Positions 27,650-36,509 of a stretch of DNA of 37,258 bases are shown here, piece by piece; the stretch's first letter is position 1, and every line of letters starts with the position of its first letter. This DNA comes from a virus. The notes under the pieces are model-generated. The model searched no databases. It saw only the letters and a program-made list of their open reading frames with translations, and was not told the origin of the DNA. The stretch is from IMG/VR virus record IMGVR_UViG_3300035126_000135, positions 1 through 37,258 of that record; one strand, 5' to 3'. Made by a program: the position numbers and the translations under genes.

Positions 27650-30600
27650 CCTCTCTTCTTAACTCATCAATTTGTCCCTGCTGCTCCTTGATAGCCTCAA
27701 TCAAAACTGCAACCATGTTCTGATATGCAACAGATTTAGTACCATCAGGAGCTTCATATACTAATTCAGGTAGTACTTTCTCAATCTCTTGTGCAATAAC
27801 ACCAATCTCACGTTCAGGTTGACCAATACGGTTAAAGTAAACACCTCTCAAATCAAGAACTTTATTAAGAGCATTACCAATACCAACAACATTTTCTTTC
27901 AGTTTCTCGTCAGAGTTTGCTGTAACTGTTCCTGAGAATGTTGCATTACCAGCATTGTTGAGTCTGAGTCGTTCTTGTGGTGCAGAAGGACCAGAACCTT
28001 GGGTTCCAAAGATAATAGCAAATTGACCTGAGGTTCCTTCAGATACACCTTTGATGTATCCACGCTCACCATCATTACCAATATCTCTACCTTCAAACTT
28101 CAATCCACCATAAAAATACGAAGCATTAAGTGCCTGGTCAGTTTGCTGGAATCTCAAATAATTACCATCAATATCACCAGTTGTGTCTGGATTTGTTGTA
28201 ATTAAAACGTCATTTCTAAAGGTTGAAATACCAGTTACCCTTAAGGTATTAAGATTAACTTGTTGGTTAAAGGTACTAATACCTGTATTAACTAAGAATC
28301 CATTGGTAATATTCCAAGTTAGCGATGAGGCTCTAAATTCAACGTTATTTTCAAATAATGTTTGACCAGCAACATAAAGGGAATAACCAGCTTTTGCAGA
28401 AGTAGTCTCAATACCGACATTGGTTGTTGTTGAAATACCAACTCCATCAAATACCCAAACGTCAGATACGTTACTTAATCCAGAACCATCTCCCTTAAAT
28501 GCTCCACTCCATAAACCAACATAATAATTATCACCACCAGATTGAATAGGTCCAAACTTTTTCCAATTATTATCATTGGTATAAACCCATCCAATTTCTC
28601 CACCTGATGGTGGTTCTGCATCATATACAACGTTGCCAACGTTCCCTGCAATTAATGGCGTACCAATGCCTGTGGTATACTCTCTAGCAATAATTTGATC
28701 ACCCTGAATAAGCAAACTATTTGCTTCAACAGAATTATTAATTGTTACTTTTTCATTAAATACTGCTGGACCATTAAATTCCGAGATAATATTATTGTCC
28801 TTTCCACCATCAACCTTTAATCCCCTATTAATAGTTAATTGTTCAGTAGAACCAACATCAAATCCAATAGCATCACTATTGCTTGTAAGGTCCTCTCCTC
28901 TTACTGTTGGAATTGGAGCATTAGTAATTAAATCTTGTCCAGTAGCACCACTTGTAAATTTAGTTACTGTATATGCATTACCCTTATCATCCAATCCATT
29001 ATAAAATGGAGTACCACCATTATCAGATACTGATTGTGATAGAATTCTTTCAACACTTCTAAACTGTCTATCTTGTCTCTCTGGTAAAGCAGTTGAATAG
29101 TTACCAGGTCCAAATCCAAGATATTCAAAAGTGTGTCCAGATGCACGAATAATAGAGTTTCTTCTAAATTCTACTGGTTTAAATCTAACTTTTCTAATAA
29201 CAGACCCAACAACGTGAGTTTGTTTTTGAGTTCCAAATAATCCACGGAAGACATCAATTGCAGTATTAGAAGTAATTGACTCACTAATACGCATAATTTC
29301 ATTATCTAGAACCAGATAATCACCAATATCCCAACCCATATGAGTGGCATTGGTGACAGTCAAAGTATTAATTGTAGGATCAGTTAAAGCAACATTTAAA
29401 GTTGTAGTGATACCAGCGTACTGATAAACAAGTCTTGAAGATGCTGCTTCATCAGCAAAATCAATTGCACTATTTTGAGCACTAAATCCTATTGGATAAA
29501 CTCTTCCAGATCCAGATGCAATTGCAGTTGTTGTACCTACTCCAACCTTTACAGCAAAACTACTTACATTATAAACTTCTGTTATTGTAAATTCACCGTT
29601 GTAAATATTCTGGTTGAATCCACCAAATTTAATTCTATTACCAACCAAGAATCCATGAGAATTTGAAGTGATAACACTTGCAATTCCAGTCACATTATTA
29701 TAATTTAACGAAGAGATTCCAACAGACTCACCAGTGACGTAGGCAGTAACGTCAGAAAGAACAGTAGCATTAACGTTACTCAGTCCATTAGTGTTAATAC
29801 CAGTAATTGGTTGTGGACCAAGGAATTGATCTCTAGCATAAACTGTTGACGCAGATGATACTCTAACATTTTGATCATCACCAGTTGCAATACTCTCAAT
29901 TTTATAAACATTATTGTAATCAGTAAAACGACTGTCACGAATACCATCAATTTTAATTACATCACCAACGCTATTATGAATATTTAAAACTGTTACATAA
30001 CCAGGAACCCATCCAGTAGTAGTTCCTACACCAACAACTGCTAATGTATTACCAATTCCAAAAGCAGAACCACCGTCTACAATTTTAATTCCAGTAATCG
30101 CACCTGCAGAATCAATTTCAATGTTTGCAGTAGCATATTTTCCAGTTGTAGAACCAGCAAATCCTACCAGTCTTGCATTATACAACGTTTGAATGCTTCC
30201 AGATCCATCACCATAATTTACACCAGCACTAGTAATTCCAACTCTAGTAATATAATTTAATCCATGATCTTTTTGAGTTGTAAGTGTGTGAGATATTCCA
30301 GAACTTGAATGTATCTCAACAATTCCAAATCCAACAACAAAATCACGAATATTCTTATTAATAACCTCTTTTGTAATACTATTCTGTGGGTTATTAATCT
30401 CAGTTAGTCCAAGTGGTGTTGGTAGAGCAAACGTTCTAGTCTGATCTGGATCGGAATCTGGATTATCTCTATCAAGTTGTGGGTATAAATTTTTAACTGG
30501 TTGAGAGAATCTAAGATTTTGGAATGGAGATACTTGAGGTGAAGATGATGAATCAAGAATAGTTAAATGATAAACTCCATCTTTTGCATTTGGAACATAT

Positions 30601-33455
30601 TCCTGGACTGCTTCCTTTCTATAAATGTAGAACGTATTACTAAATTCTTTTCTCTCATATCTGGGCAGATTTGTTGTTCTCTGATTAATATTATTAGAGA
30701 ATGTTCCTGGATTGGTAGTAATACCAACTGTAAATTCTCTCCGTGTAGGACTTGATACAACAGTATAAACGCCATTAAATCCAGTATTTCCTAATCCACT
30801 TGTGTTTGCTGTTGATACAATGTTAAAAACTTGAACTTTAGAACCAACAGACAGTTCATGTGGTGTATCTGTCGTAAACGTCGCTAATCCAACAATTCCG
30901 TCCCAGGTAGCACCCGAAATAAATCTAGGATTTCTTAATTCTGAAGTATTAGATAGGACAGCTGGCGCAATACTTTTAAACTTAGCAACCTCTGCATTAG
31001 TAAATCCAGTTGTATTGCTGGACTCCTGCATAATAAATGCATCTTCTGGAGGTCTACCAAGAACACTTGAATCTCTTGGAATTACATACCTTACTTTGTA
31101 AATTCGATCTTCAAGAGCTCTATTATCAGGAGTTCTAGTAATAAATGTTTTTGGAGTTGCCCTACCAAGGGATGCTGTTCCAAGACCAACAATCGTACTA
31201 TAAATTGAGTTATTAGTAGAACTTACCGTAATAAACCATTGACCAATAGCACTATCATATTGTATTGGGTGCCCAACGTCACCAGACTTTTTATCAGATA
31301 CTCTAGATTCAATCTGAAGAATACCACCTTTACTATTAACAGTGATAGCAGACAAACTTACAGTGTCATTAAATGTTTGTGCTAATTTAATCTGATCACT
31401 ATTAATTCCAGCAGTAATTGCATAATAAAGTTGATTGTGCCTCAAACCATCAGGAAGTTCACCATCATCACTTAAAATACGTACAGATTCACCATTAATA
31501 AATTGGTGAGGTTGAGTTGCTGTAAAGATATTAGAGGTAATACTATTAATACCAATTGCTGTTCTACCTACAGTAGATAATTTTGTAGCAGATACCTCAT
31601 AATTACCAGTTCCCTGTGTCTCTGGCATTACAATTACAGATTCTTTGGTAACACCAATGTTACCAATATTAATAACAACTTTTAATTTGTCCTGATTTTT
31701 CGCACCAATTCGATATCCTTCTAATACTGATTTTGGTGGTATATTTCTATTGGTCTCATTATAAAGATAAAGTCTAGAAGTATTACCTACAGAAATTGTT
31801 TTCTCAACGTCAATAGGAGCAAATTCAATAGTTATTTCATTATTATCAACTCTTTGTGGTGGTAAAATATGGGTAATATATCCAGTATCATCTCTTGGGA
31901 AAGCGTCATTTCTGAATCCTCTACAAACAATTGCCTTTGCACCAAAGTTTGAGTTGGAGTTTGTAATCGAATGGTCTCCACCAGATTCTGCAACAAAGTG
32001 ATTTGCATATCCAATAGCAAACACAGAAACTAGTTGAAGGAATGCATCATTTGATGCTTTAATATGGAAGTTTTCGTATGCTGGTTTATATACTGCAGAA
32101 GAATTGGTATGAAGGTTTGAAACAGCAGTAGAATCTTCATAAACACCAGATACTGCATTATATTTTACAAATGCATTATCGTCTTTCTGTAGTCCAATAC
32201 CAGTGAACTGAGCAACCACCATGGATTTAAATCCATCAGCTTTGCTACCATCCGCATGAAGTCCACACATTCCATAAACGGAACGTAAAGAACAATTGAA
32301 GATATATGGAGATGCAGAAGTAACACTGTCAACTACAATATTAAGAGTTGGAGCACCTGATACAATAGCAGGAAGAGGATTTACAGGTGCTGTAGAAACC
32401 TCATAAGTAACCCGAGTTGTAGATTCTACAGTTTTTACAACATAAGAACCATTGTATCCACCACTAGGAATACCTTCAATTCTAATCGGAGTATCTACAT
32501 CCAATCCATCAACAGATTCAACAAGATCTACTGTAATTTTCTTACTGGAAGTTACACCATCACCTGCTCTGATACTAGAAATTCCAATATTTTGACCTTT
32601 AGAACCAACAATTCGGAATTCATCAATTTTTGATTGAACATCAATTGCAGCACTTGGATAATCAGGTGAAATAGATCTTCCACTAGAAGGACCATATACT
32701 AAACCGATTTTTTCATAATAAATGTCAAGGTCGGTTCTAGTCGTATTGTAATTTAAATAAGTATCATTAAATTTTACAGGATTTACACCATCCGCATATT
32801 CAAAACAAGTTAGTTTATGGTGAGAGAAGTTGGGAACAAACTTTGATGTGCCATAATCTTTATATACATTTGAGTTTGGATCCGCATCAAAAAATGTAAA
32901 CTGATAAAAATAACAAGTACCAGTTACTCGAAATAAACAAGTTGAATCAACTGTATTGTCTTGAGGACTTGGAACAAACCTTGGACGAATCTTTGTTTTA
33001 CGAAGATCCATACCAACGATTGATGTGCCACGAGGAATGATAACTCCACCATAAACGGAGTTCATTTTATAAAGATCATTCTCTGGAGAATCAATGTCAA
33101 AATCAGAATTTAAAGTAAATTCTGTGAGGTCATTAGAAGATGCACCACTTCTAGTTAACCAATTATTACCAGAAATAGGAGCGTCATGTACAGGAATCCA
33201 TCCTGGTCTATTGTCGATTACATGTTCGCCAGGATAAACAATGATAGTTGTTCTACTAAATCTATCATTATCAAATCCTTTTTGATATGAGAATCTTGCT
33301 GCCTCAATCAGTGCCCTTTGAATTGTTTTAAAAGGTCTAACTAATGAGTTACCTTGGTTTTCAATACTATCTGTAGAGTCTATACTGGAAGGATCGACGT
33401 ATAGAATATCGCCTCTACTATTTTTCAGAAAATTATCTAAGCGACTAAGACCCAT
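27627..33455 (-). CDS. Giant tail-fibre/baseplate protein with S74 chaperone domain (1942 aa)
   Basis: The N-terminus (GLSRLDNFLKNSRGDILYVD, SIENQGNSLVRPFKTIQRAL, ARFSYQKGFDNDRFSRTTII) is the hallmark of a large cyanomyovirus virion protein, probably baseplate or fibre attachment. The long middle is Thr/Ser/Gly/Asn-rich beta structure with repeated short units such as GVGTTTG and GIST. The C-terminus from S1848 (SDEKLKENVVGIGNALNKVL, IGQPEREIGVIAQEIEKVLP, PDGTKSVAYQNMVAVLIEAI) is a peptidase S74 intramolecular chaperone that trimerises the fibre and then cuts itself off at the Ser; a coiled coil ends it. A late-type promoter precedes it. Confidence 0.92.
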   Translation of the reverse strand: MGLSRLDNFLKNSRGDILYVDPSSIDSTDSIENQGNSLVRPFKTIQRALIEAARFSYQKGFDNDRFSRTTIIVYPGEHVIDNRPGWIPVHDAPISGNNWLTRSGASSNDLTEFTLNSDFDIDSPENDLYKMNSVYGGVIIPRGTSIVGMDLRKTKIRPRFVPSPQDNTVDSTCLFRVTGTCYFYQFTFFDADPNSNVYKDYGTSKFVPNFSHHKLTCFEYADGVNPVKFNDTYLNYNTTRTDLDIYYEKIGLVYGPSSGRSISPDYPSAAIDVQSKIDEFRIVGSKGQNIGISSIRAGDGVTSSKKITVDLVESVDGLDVDTPIRIEGIPSGGYNGSYVVKTVESTTRVTYEVSTAPVNPLPAIVSGAPTLNIVVDSVTSASPYIFNCSLRSVYGMCGLHADGSKADGFKSMVVAQFTGIGLQKDDNAFVKYNAVSGVYEDSTAVSNLHTNSSAVYKPAYENFHIKASNDAFLQLVSVFAIGYANHFVAESGGDHSITNSNSNFGAKAIVCRGFRNDAFPRDDTGYITHILPPQRVDNNEITIEFAPIDVEKTISVGNTSRLYLYNETNRNIPPKSVLEGYRIGAKNQDKLKVVINIGNIGVTKESVIVMPETQGTGNYEVSATKLSTVGRTAIGINSITSNIFTATQPHQFINGESVRILSDDGELPDGLRHNQLYYAITAGINSDQIKLAQTFNDTVSLSAITVNSKGGILQIESRVSDKKSGDVGHPIQYDSAIGQWFITVSSTNNSIYSTIVGLGTASLGRATPKTFITRTPDNRALEDRIYKVRYVIPRDSSVLGRPPEDAFIMQESSNTTGFTNAEVAKFKSIAPAVLSNTSELRNPRFISGATWDGIVGLATFTTDTPHELSVGSKVQVFNIVSTANTSGLGNTGFNGVYTVVSSPTRREFTVGITTNPGTFSNNINQRTTNLPRYERKEFSNTFYIYRKEAVQEYVPNAKDGVYHLTILDSSSSPQVSPFQNLRFSQPVKNLYPQLDRDNPDSDPDQTRTFALPTPLGLTEINNPQNSITKEVINKNIRDFVVGFGIVEIHSSSGISHTLTTQKDHGLNYITRVGITSAGVNYGDGSGSIQTLYNARLVGFAGSTTGKYATANIEIDSAGAITGIKIVDGGSAFGIGNTLAVVGVGTTTGWVPGYVTVLNIHNSVGDVIKIDGIRDSRFTDYNNVYKIESIATGDDQNVRVSSASTVYARDQFLGPQPITGINTNGLSNVNATVLSDVTAYVTGESVGISSLNYNNVTGIASVITSNSHGFLVGNRIKFGGFNQNIYNGEFTITEVYNVSSFAVKVGVGTTTAIASGSGRVYPIGFSAQNSAIDFADEAASSRLVYQYAGITTTLNVALTDPTINTLTVTNATHMGWDIGDYLVLDNEIMRISESITSNTAIDVFRGLFGTQKQTHVVGSVIRKVRFKPVEFRRNSIIRASGHTFEYLGFGPGNYSTALPERQDRQFRSVERILSQSVSDNGGTPFYNGLDDKGNAYTVTKFTSGATGQDLITNAPIPTVRGEDLTSNSDAIGFDVGSTEQLTINRGLKVDGGKDNNIISEFNGPAVFNEKVTINNSVEANSLLIQGDQIIAREYTTGIGTPLIAGNVGNVVYDAEPPSGGEIGWVYTNDNNWKKFGPIQSGGDNYYVGLWSGAFKGDGSGLSNVSDVWVFDGVGISTTTNVGIETTSAKAGYSLYVAGQTLFENNVEFRASSLTWNITNGFLVNTGISTFNQQVNLNTLRVTGISTFRNDVLITTNPDTTGDIDGNYLRFQQTDQALNASYFYGGLKFEGRDIGNDGERGYIKGVSEGTSGQFAIIFGTQGSGPSAPQERLRLNNAGNATFSGTVTANSDEKLKENVVGIGNALNKVLDLRGVYFNRIGQPEREIGVIAQEIEKVLPELVYEAPDGTKSVAYQNMVAVLIEAIKEQQGQIDELRREVDKLKNT

Positions 33456-33474
33456 TTTATTACTCTAGGATGGC

Positions 33475-33499
33475 TACTATGATTTATTTATTCATAGTA
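33475..33499. repeat. Perfect inverted repeat enclosing a late-type promoter
   Basis: TACTATGA and TCATAGTA form an 8-bp perfect stem around a 9-nt AT-only loop. The loop contains most of the AATAAATA element of the giant fibre gene. It could be a transcript hairpin ending the small upstream gene, a protein-binding palindrome at the promoter, or both. No T-run follows in either direction, so terminator function is weak. Confidence 0.7.
33485..33492 (-). promoter_or_regulatory. T4-late-like promoter element, AATAAATA
   Basis: Minus-strand AATAAATA (7 of 8 to TATAAATA), 30 nt before the start of the 1942-residue structural gene. The sequence continues as AATAAATAAATC, so a second overlapping register exists. 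Placed in the loop of an inverted repeat. Confidence 0.55.
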
Positions 33500-33519
33500 A
33501 AAACCATAAACAGAGGGTA

Positions 33520-33681
33520 TTATTTTGCTAACATATACTCAACAGTATTTGCAACATCGTTCATAGCATCACGTAAATCAGGTCTTTGACCAGATTCTTG
33601 TCTTAAAATAGGTCGGGAATCATCAACAAGGGTCCAACGCCATTGACCCATTTCTTTGCAGTGCCAAAGATTAATTTTCAT
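33520..33681 (-). CDS. Small conserved hypothetical protein, 53 aa
   Basis: Encodes MKINLWHCKEMGQWRWTLVD and onward, ending ANTVEYMLAK. The WHCKEM.QWRWTL start and RQESGQRPDLRDAMNDVANT core look strongly conserved among T4-like cyanophages as I remember them. Starts within the last codons of the fused oxygenase gene (11 nt overlap). Function unknown. Confidence 0.72.
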   Translation of the reverse strand: MKINLWHCKEMGQWRWTLVDDSRPILRQESGQRPDLRDAMNDVANTVEYMLAK

Positions 33682-34777
33682 ATGCAGGATTACTCCAATC
33701 GTTAGTAAAAGATCTAAGATATTCTATTTTTTCTAACATTTCTTGACTATCAAGAACAAATTCTTCATTAGCAAAATGAAGTTTGCAGTTGTGTTCTAAT
33801 GCAAGATTCATTATATATGTTCTTCTGGATTTGTCATCAGGTAAAGAAAAAATACTAAACAAAATGATATGATCTAAATTTGTATGTTTTATAGAATACT
33901 CTAAAAATGAGTGATTTCTTCCTTCATTATCTCCAGTTTGATGTGGAAATTTATAACCCATCCTAGAACAATACTCCCTAACAGTTAATGTCTGAAAGTA
34001 TAAATCAATATGTTTGGTTTTAAATCCTTCATATTCTGCATAGGTTACCACATTTTCATGTGGTAAAATTTCAATCTTGCGAGACTGAATATCTGTATCA
34101 TGCAATCTTCTAAAGTATGCCCCTGGCCATTTTCGATGAGGTTGTCCATCTCTTAGTAATAATCTTACATCAATACTCATTCTAGTTTTTCCAGTTCTAT
34201 TTGGTACTCCACCATGAATATTTTCTTGAGTAAAAAGTAAAAATGTTCCAGGAGACATATTTACTGGATAACATTCTTGAGTACAAACCTCTTCTAGTTT
34301 TTCATGAGACCATTTTTCTTTCTCAGACATACGAGTAATTTCTCTACTCTTATCAATTCCAATAATTTGGAGTGAATTTGTATCAAAAGTTTCTGTAAAA
34401 GGTAACCAAACAGTTCTTAATCCGAGACCATTACCAACCCATCTACCTTGATGGAATGGAAGAACAGTCCCATTCTTATCTTGATTGGGAATTGTTGCCC
34501 TAATATTACCAAATTTTTGTATAAGAATATCAGTATTTAACTGCGGAACAACATATTCTTCTACCATCCTATCAAATAAAATATAAAAATCAGTATCAAC
34601 AAGATCTTTAGTTAAATGTTTTACTAGTTCTCCAATAGAATTTGAAGATACATGTTCATGGAGATATTGAAGATCTTTTACTTCTGGGTAATATTTTTGA
34701 ACTAGAGATAACAAAATATCCCCAAAAGGATATTTGTTCATATCATATTGATTGTGAGTAGCGTCAAATATAAGCAT
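33671..34777 (-). CDS. Fused protein: 2OG-oxygenase domain with HxG site + sporadic-carbohydrate-cluster domain (368 aa)
   Basis: Residues 1-225 resemble the phytanoyl-like 2OG oxygenases called sporadic carbohydrate cluster type: VLPFHQGRWVGNGLG (H109), LRTVWLPFTETFDTNSL, MSPGTFLLFTQENIHGGVPN (H188) and GKTRMSIDVRLL (R199). The expected HxD is HxG here (H109-Q-G111), so the iron carboxylate is lost, as in Fe/2OG halogenases. Residues 255-346 (LYFQTLTVREYCSRMGYKFP, ILFSIFSLPDDKSRRTYIMN, LHFANEEF) match the small LIC12192-type partner usually encoded as a separate gene. Both partners occur in bacterial surface-polysaccharide clusters. Substrate unknown. Confidence 0.72.
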   Translation of the reverse strand: MLIFDATHNQYDMNKYPFGDILLSLVQKYYPEVKDLQYLHEHVSSNSIGELVKHLTKDLVDTDFYILFDRMVEEYVVPQLNTDILIQKFGNIRATIPNQDKNGTVLPFHQGRWVGNGLGLRTVWLPFTETFDTNSLQIIGIDKSREITRMSEKEKWSHEKLEEVCTQECYPVNMSPGTFLLFTQENIHGGVPNRTGKTRMSIDVRLLLRDGQPHRKWPGAYFRRLHDTDIQSRKIEILPHENVVTYAEYEGFKTKHIDLYFQTLTVREYCSRMGYKFPHQTGDNEGRNHSFLEYSIKHTNLDHIILFSIFSLPDDKSRRTYIMNLALEHNCKLHFANEEFVLDSQEMLEKIEYLRSFTNDWSNPAYEN

Positions 34778-34793
34778 ATCTATTCTTAGTCTA

Positions 34794-34865
34794 AGCCCCC
34801 GACTGGATTTGAACCAGCGACCAACGGTTTACAAAACCGTTGCTCTACCACTGAGCTACAAGGGC
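34794..34865 (-). tRNA. tRNA-Thr (UGU)
   Basis: Cloverleaf of 72 nt: acceptor GCCCTTG paired with CGGGGGC, D-arm GCTCAGTGGTAGAGC, anticodon stem ACGGT/ACCGT with loop TTTGTAA (anticodon TGT), T-arm GCTGGTTCAAATCCAGT. No encoded CCA. Third gene of the tRNA cluster on the transcript; reads ACA. Confidence 0.96.
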
Positions 34866-34866
34866 A

Positions 34867-35154
34867 TTAATAATCATCTAGTTCTGCTAAAACCTCAGGA
34901 TTTTCTAAATCCATTTCAAAAAAACACGGATGTGCTTCTTCCATTATTAAGTATGCAGAAGCTCTGAATAAATCTTCTGCAGTATATGTAAGGTTATTAT
35001 TAGCTTCAATAATAGTAGATGGGTCTGCTTCTTCCTCTTCGGTTAAATCATCCCAAGTGAACGGTATAGAATTAACAAAGTACATCATAACAACGTTCTT
35101 TATATTTATTTCTGGAGAATGCCAGCAATAAGCTTTGGTGATTCTAAGCTTCAT
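34867..35154 (-). CDS. Hypothetical protein, 95 aa
   Basis: Starts MKLRITKAYCWHSPEINIKN. Beta-rich N-terminal half, then an acidic helical half (LTEEEEADPSTIIEANNNLT, ASAYLIMEEAHPCFFEMDLE). It lies between two tRNA genes, 1 nt from tRNA-Thr, so processing of that tRNA would trim its message right after the stop. Not recognised. Confidence 0.7.
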   Translation of the reverse strand: MKLRITKAYCWHSPEINIKNVVMMYFVNSIPFTWDDLTEEEEADPSTIIEANNNLTYTAEDLFRASAYLIMEEAHPCFFEMDLENPEVLAELDDY

Positions 35155-35229
35155 TCTCTACACCGTTTCTTTATATTTAGTTTAAGGAAGGCGGAGAGTT
35201 ATACTCAATCCCTTTAATATTCCTTCCAG

Positions 35230-35312
35230 TAGGAGCGGGGGGACTTGAACCCCCACAGGCAATGCCCGACAGATTTTAAGTCTGGTGTGTCTACCGATTC
35301 CACCACGCTCCC
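35230..35312 (-). tRNA. tRNA-Leu (UAA)
   Basis: Class II tRNA of 83 nt: acceptor GGGAGCG with CGCTCCT (one G-T pair), discriminator A, D-arm GTGGTGGAATCGGTAGACAC, anticodon stem CCAGA/TCTGT with loop CTTAAAA (anticodon TAA), a long variable arm, and T-arm GTGGGGGTTCAAGTCCCCC. No CCA encoded. Reads UUA, a codon common in AT-rich phage genes. Confidence 0.96.
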
Positions 35313-35320
35313 ATAAGAAC

Positions 35321-35524
35321 TTACACCTTGTAAGTGGGTGGATGATACTTCAAATATTCCCTAAAAGTCATTTTCATTTCTTTTTGGGTCATACCACAGT
35401 GTTTTGCTGCAGCAGGAAGTGTCATCGTACAATTGAAGAGACCTTTGTTTGCTTCCTTGACATTCTCTGGAGTTGTCTTTACAGGCATTTCAAATAGGTC
35501 AATATAAAGTGGTTTTGTTTTCAT
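35321..35524 (-). CDS. Small conserved hypothetical protein, 67 aa
   Basis: Starts MKTKPLYIDLFEMPVKTTPE. The core NVKEANKGLFNCTMTLPAAA, KHCGMTQKEMKMTFREYLKY looks like a helix-turn-helix-type fold and is strongly conserved in cyanophages as I recall. A later start at Met13 is possible. It sits between tRNA-Leu and tRNA-Gly under the consensus promoter, so it is probably early. Confidence 0.72.
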   Translation of the reverse strand: MKTKPLYIDLFEMPVKTTPENVKEANKGLFNCTMTLPAAAKHCGMTQKEMKMTFREYLKYHPPTYKV

Positions 35525-35542
35525 AAGTATTAAGTTTGTAAA

Positions 35543-35558
35543 TCCCCAATTAAGGGGA
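35543..35558 (-). other. Short GC hairpin next to tRNA-Gly 3' end
   Basis: TCCCC and GGGGA pair around a six-base AT loop, directly after the last base of tRNA-Gly in the transcription direction. With only a short T stretch after it, it is more likely a tRNA 3'-processing or attenuation structure than a full terminator. Confidence 0.5.
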
Positions 35559-35629
35559 AGCGAATGACGGGGATCGAACCCGTGACACCAACTTGGAAGG
35601 ATGGGATGTTACCGCTACACCACATTCGC
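35559..35629 (-). tRNA. tRNA-Gly (UCC)
   Basis: 71 nt: acceptor GCGAATG with CATTCGC (perfect), anticodon loop CTTCCAA (anticodon TCC), T-arm ACGGGTTCGATCCCCGT. The anticodon stem has one T-T mismatch (CCATC/GTTGG). No CCA encoded. First RNA after the consensus promoter; reads GGA. Confidence 0.95.
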
Positions 35630-35691
35630 AGATGTAATCATTAAGAGATCTAAACTGAGATTTGGGCGACCCCTCAACTGATTACCCTTAT

Positions 35692-35720
35692 ATTATAGGG
35701 CATTGGTTCTGAGGTGTCAA
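35692..35720 (-). promoter_or_regulatory. Perfect consensus sigma70 promoter before tRNA cluster
   Basis: Minus-strand TTGACA, exactly 17 nt, TATAAT: every consensus base present. The start point would be near 35685, about 55 nt before tRNA-Gly. It drives the tRNAs and small genes to the left with host RNA polymerase, in the gap after the stop of the 250-residue structural gene. Confidence 0.9.
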
Positions 35721-35726
35721 CCCCCC

Positions 35727-36479
35727 CTACCAAGGTCCACCGTATGCTGGATCATTGGCATAACCAAGAGCCTCATTGAGTTCGGTTAATCTTTCAATAT
35801 TTTCTTGCAGTTGCCTGTTAAGACCCCAAACTTGCAATTCATATTCTCCTTTTATCTTTTGTGTTGCTGTAGCAATACTATTCTGAGAAGACACTGTACC
35901 AATTCCAGAATTATATTGAGATATAAGAGAACTTACATCTACTGCAGGACCAATAATATCAAACACCTTTCCTAACTCAGATCCACCATTTTGAAATAGT
36001 CTTGTGCTTACACCAAGTCCAACATTAGAAGATGTAACAGTGACATATCCCTCTCCATTAAATGGATAGTCGGACCCATAATTTCCTCCAGAAATTTTTG
36101 GGTAATCATAAGATTTAAGAACATCTGCTGTAATTGTCCCATATGCAATAATTACAGACCCCAATCCAACAATACCTAAAGATGAAGCAGTAGCAGTTCC
36201 TACTCCAGATACAACACTTCCATATTGAGAGCTAATATTTGCCGTACTAGAACCATATCTTGTCGTTAATAAACCAGTATTCCCACCAATAGCAACAATT
36301 TGGACTTTAATTGCATTTGCAGCATTTACAGTATTTAAACTTTGCTGAGCAGCATTTGCAGATGGTCCATTAAAAGCATCTCTTAAAGAAGAGGCAATAG
36401 AAATTCTTTGTGGCAATATTTGATTTTGCCTTAAAAGAGTTTCCTTATCTTCTTGTAATTTAGTTACAACAATTCCCAT
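35727..36479 (-). CDS. Virion structural protein, 250 aa
   Basis: Starts MGIVVTKLQEDKETLLRQNQ. Middle part is Gly/Ser/Thr/Val-rich (GLLTTRYGSSTANISSQYGS, KISGGNYGSDYPFNGEGYVT) with helices at both ends (NRQLQENIERLTELNEALGY). The SYDYPKISGGNYGSDYPF segment is typical of a cyanophage virion protein found near baseplate/fibre genes. An AATAAATA late-type element precedes it. Exact location in the virion unknown. Confidence 0.78.
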   Translation of the reverse strand: MGIVVTKLQEDKETLLRQNQILPQRISIASSLRDAFNGPSANAAQQSLNTVNAANAIKVQIVAIGGNTGLLTTRYGSSTANISSQYGSVVSGVGTATASSLGIVGLGSVIIAYGTITADVLKSYDYPKISGGNYGSDYPFNGEGYVTVTSSNVGLGVSTRLFQNGGSELGKVFDIIGPAVDVSSLISQYNSGIGTVSSQNSIATATQKIKGEYELQVWGLNRQLQENIERLTELNEALGYANDPAYGGPW

Positions 36480-36501
36480 AAATCATTATATGTATTTTCT
36501 A

Positions 36502-36509
36502 TATTTATT
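36502..36509 (-). promoter_or_regulatory. T4-late-like promoter element, AATAAATA
   Basis: Minus-strand AATAAATA (7 of 8 to consensus) 22 nt before the 250-residue structural gene, in the 30-nt divergent gap. It overlaps the region just ahead of the plus-strand gene start. A TATAAT at 36487 (minus sense) is too close to the start codon to serve alone. Confidence 0.5.
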
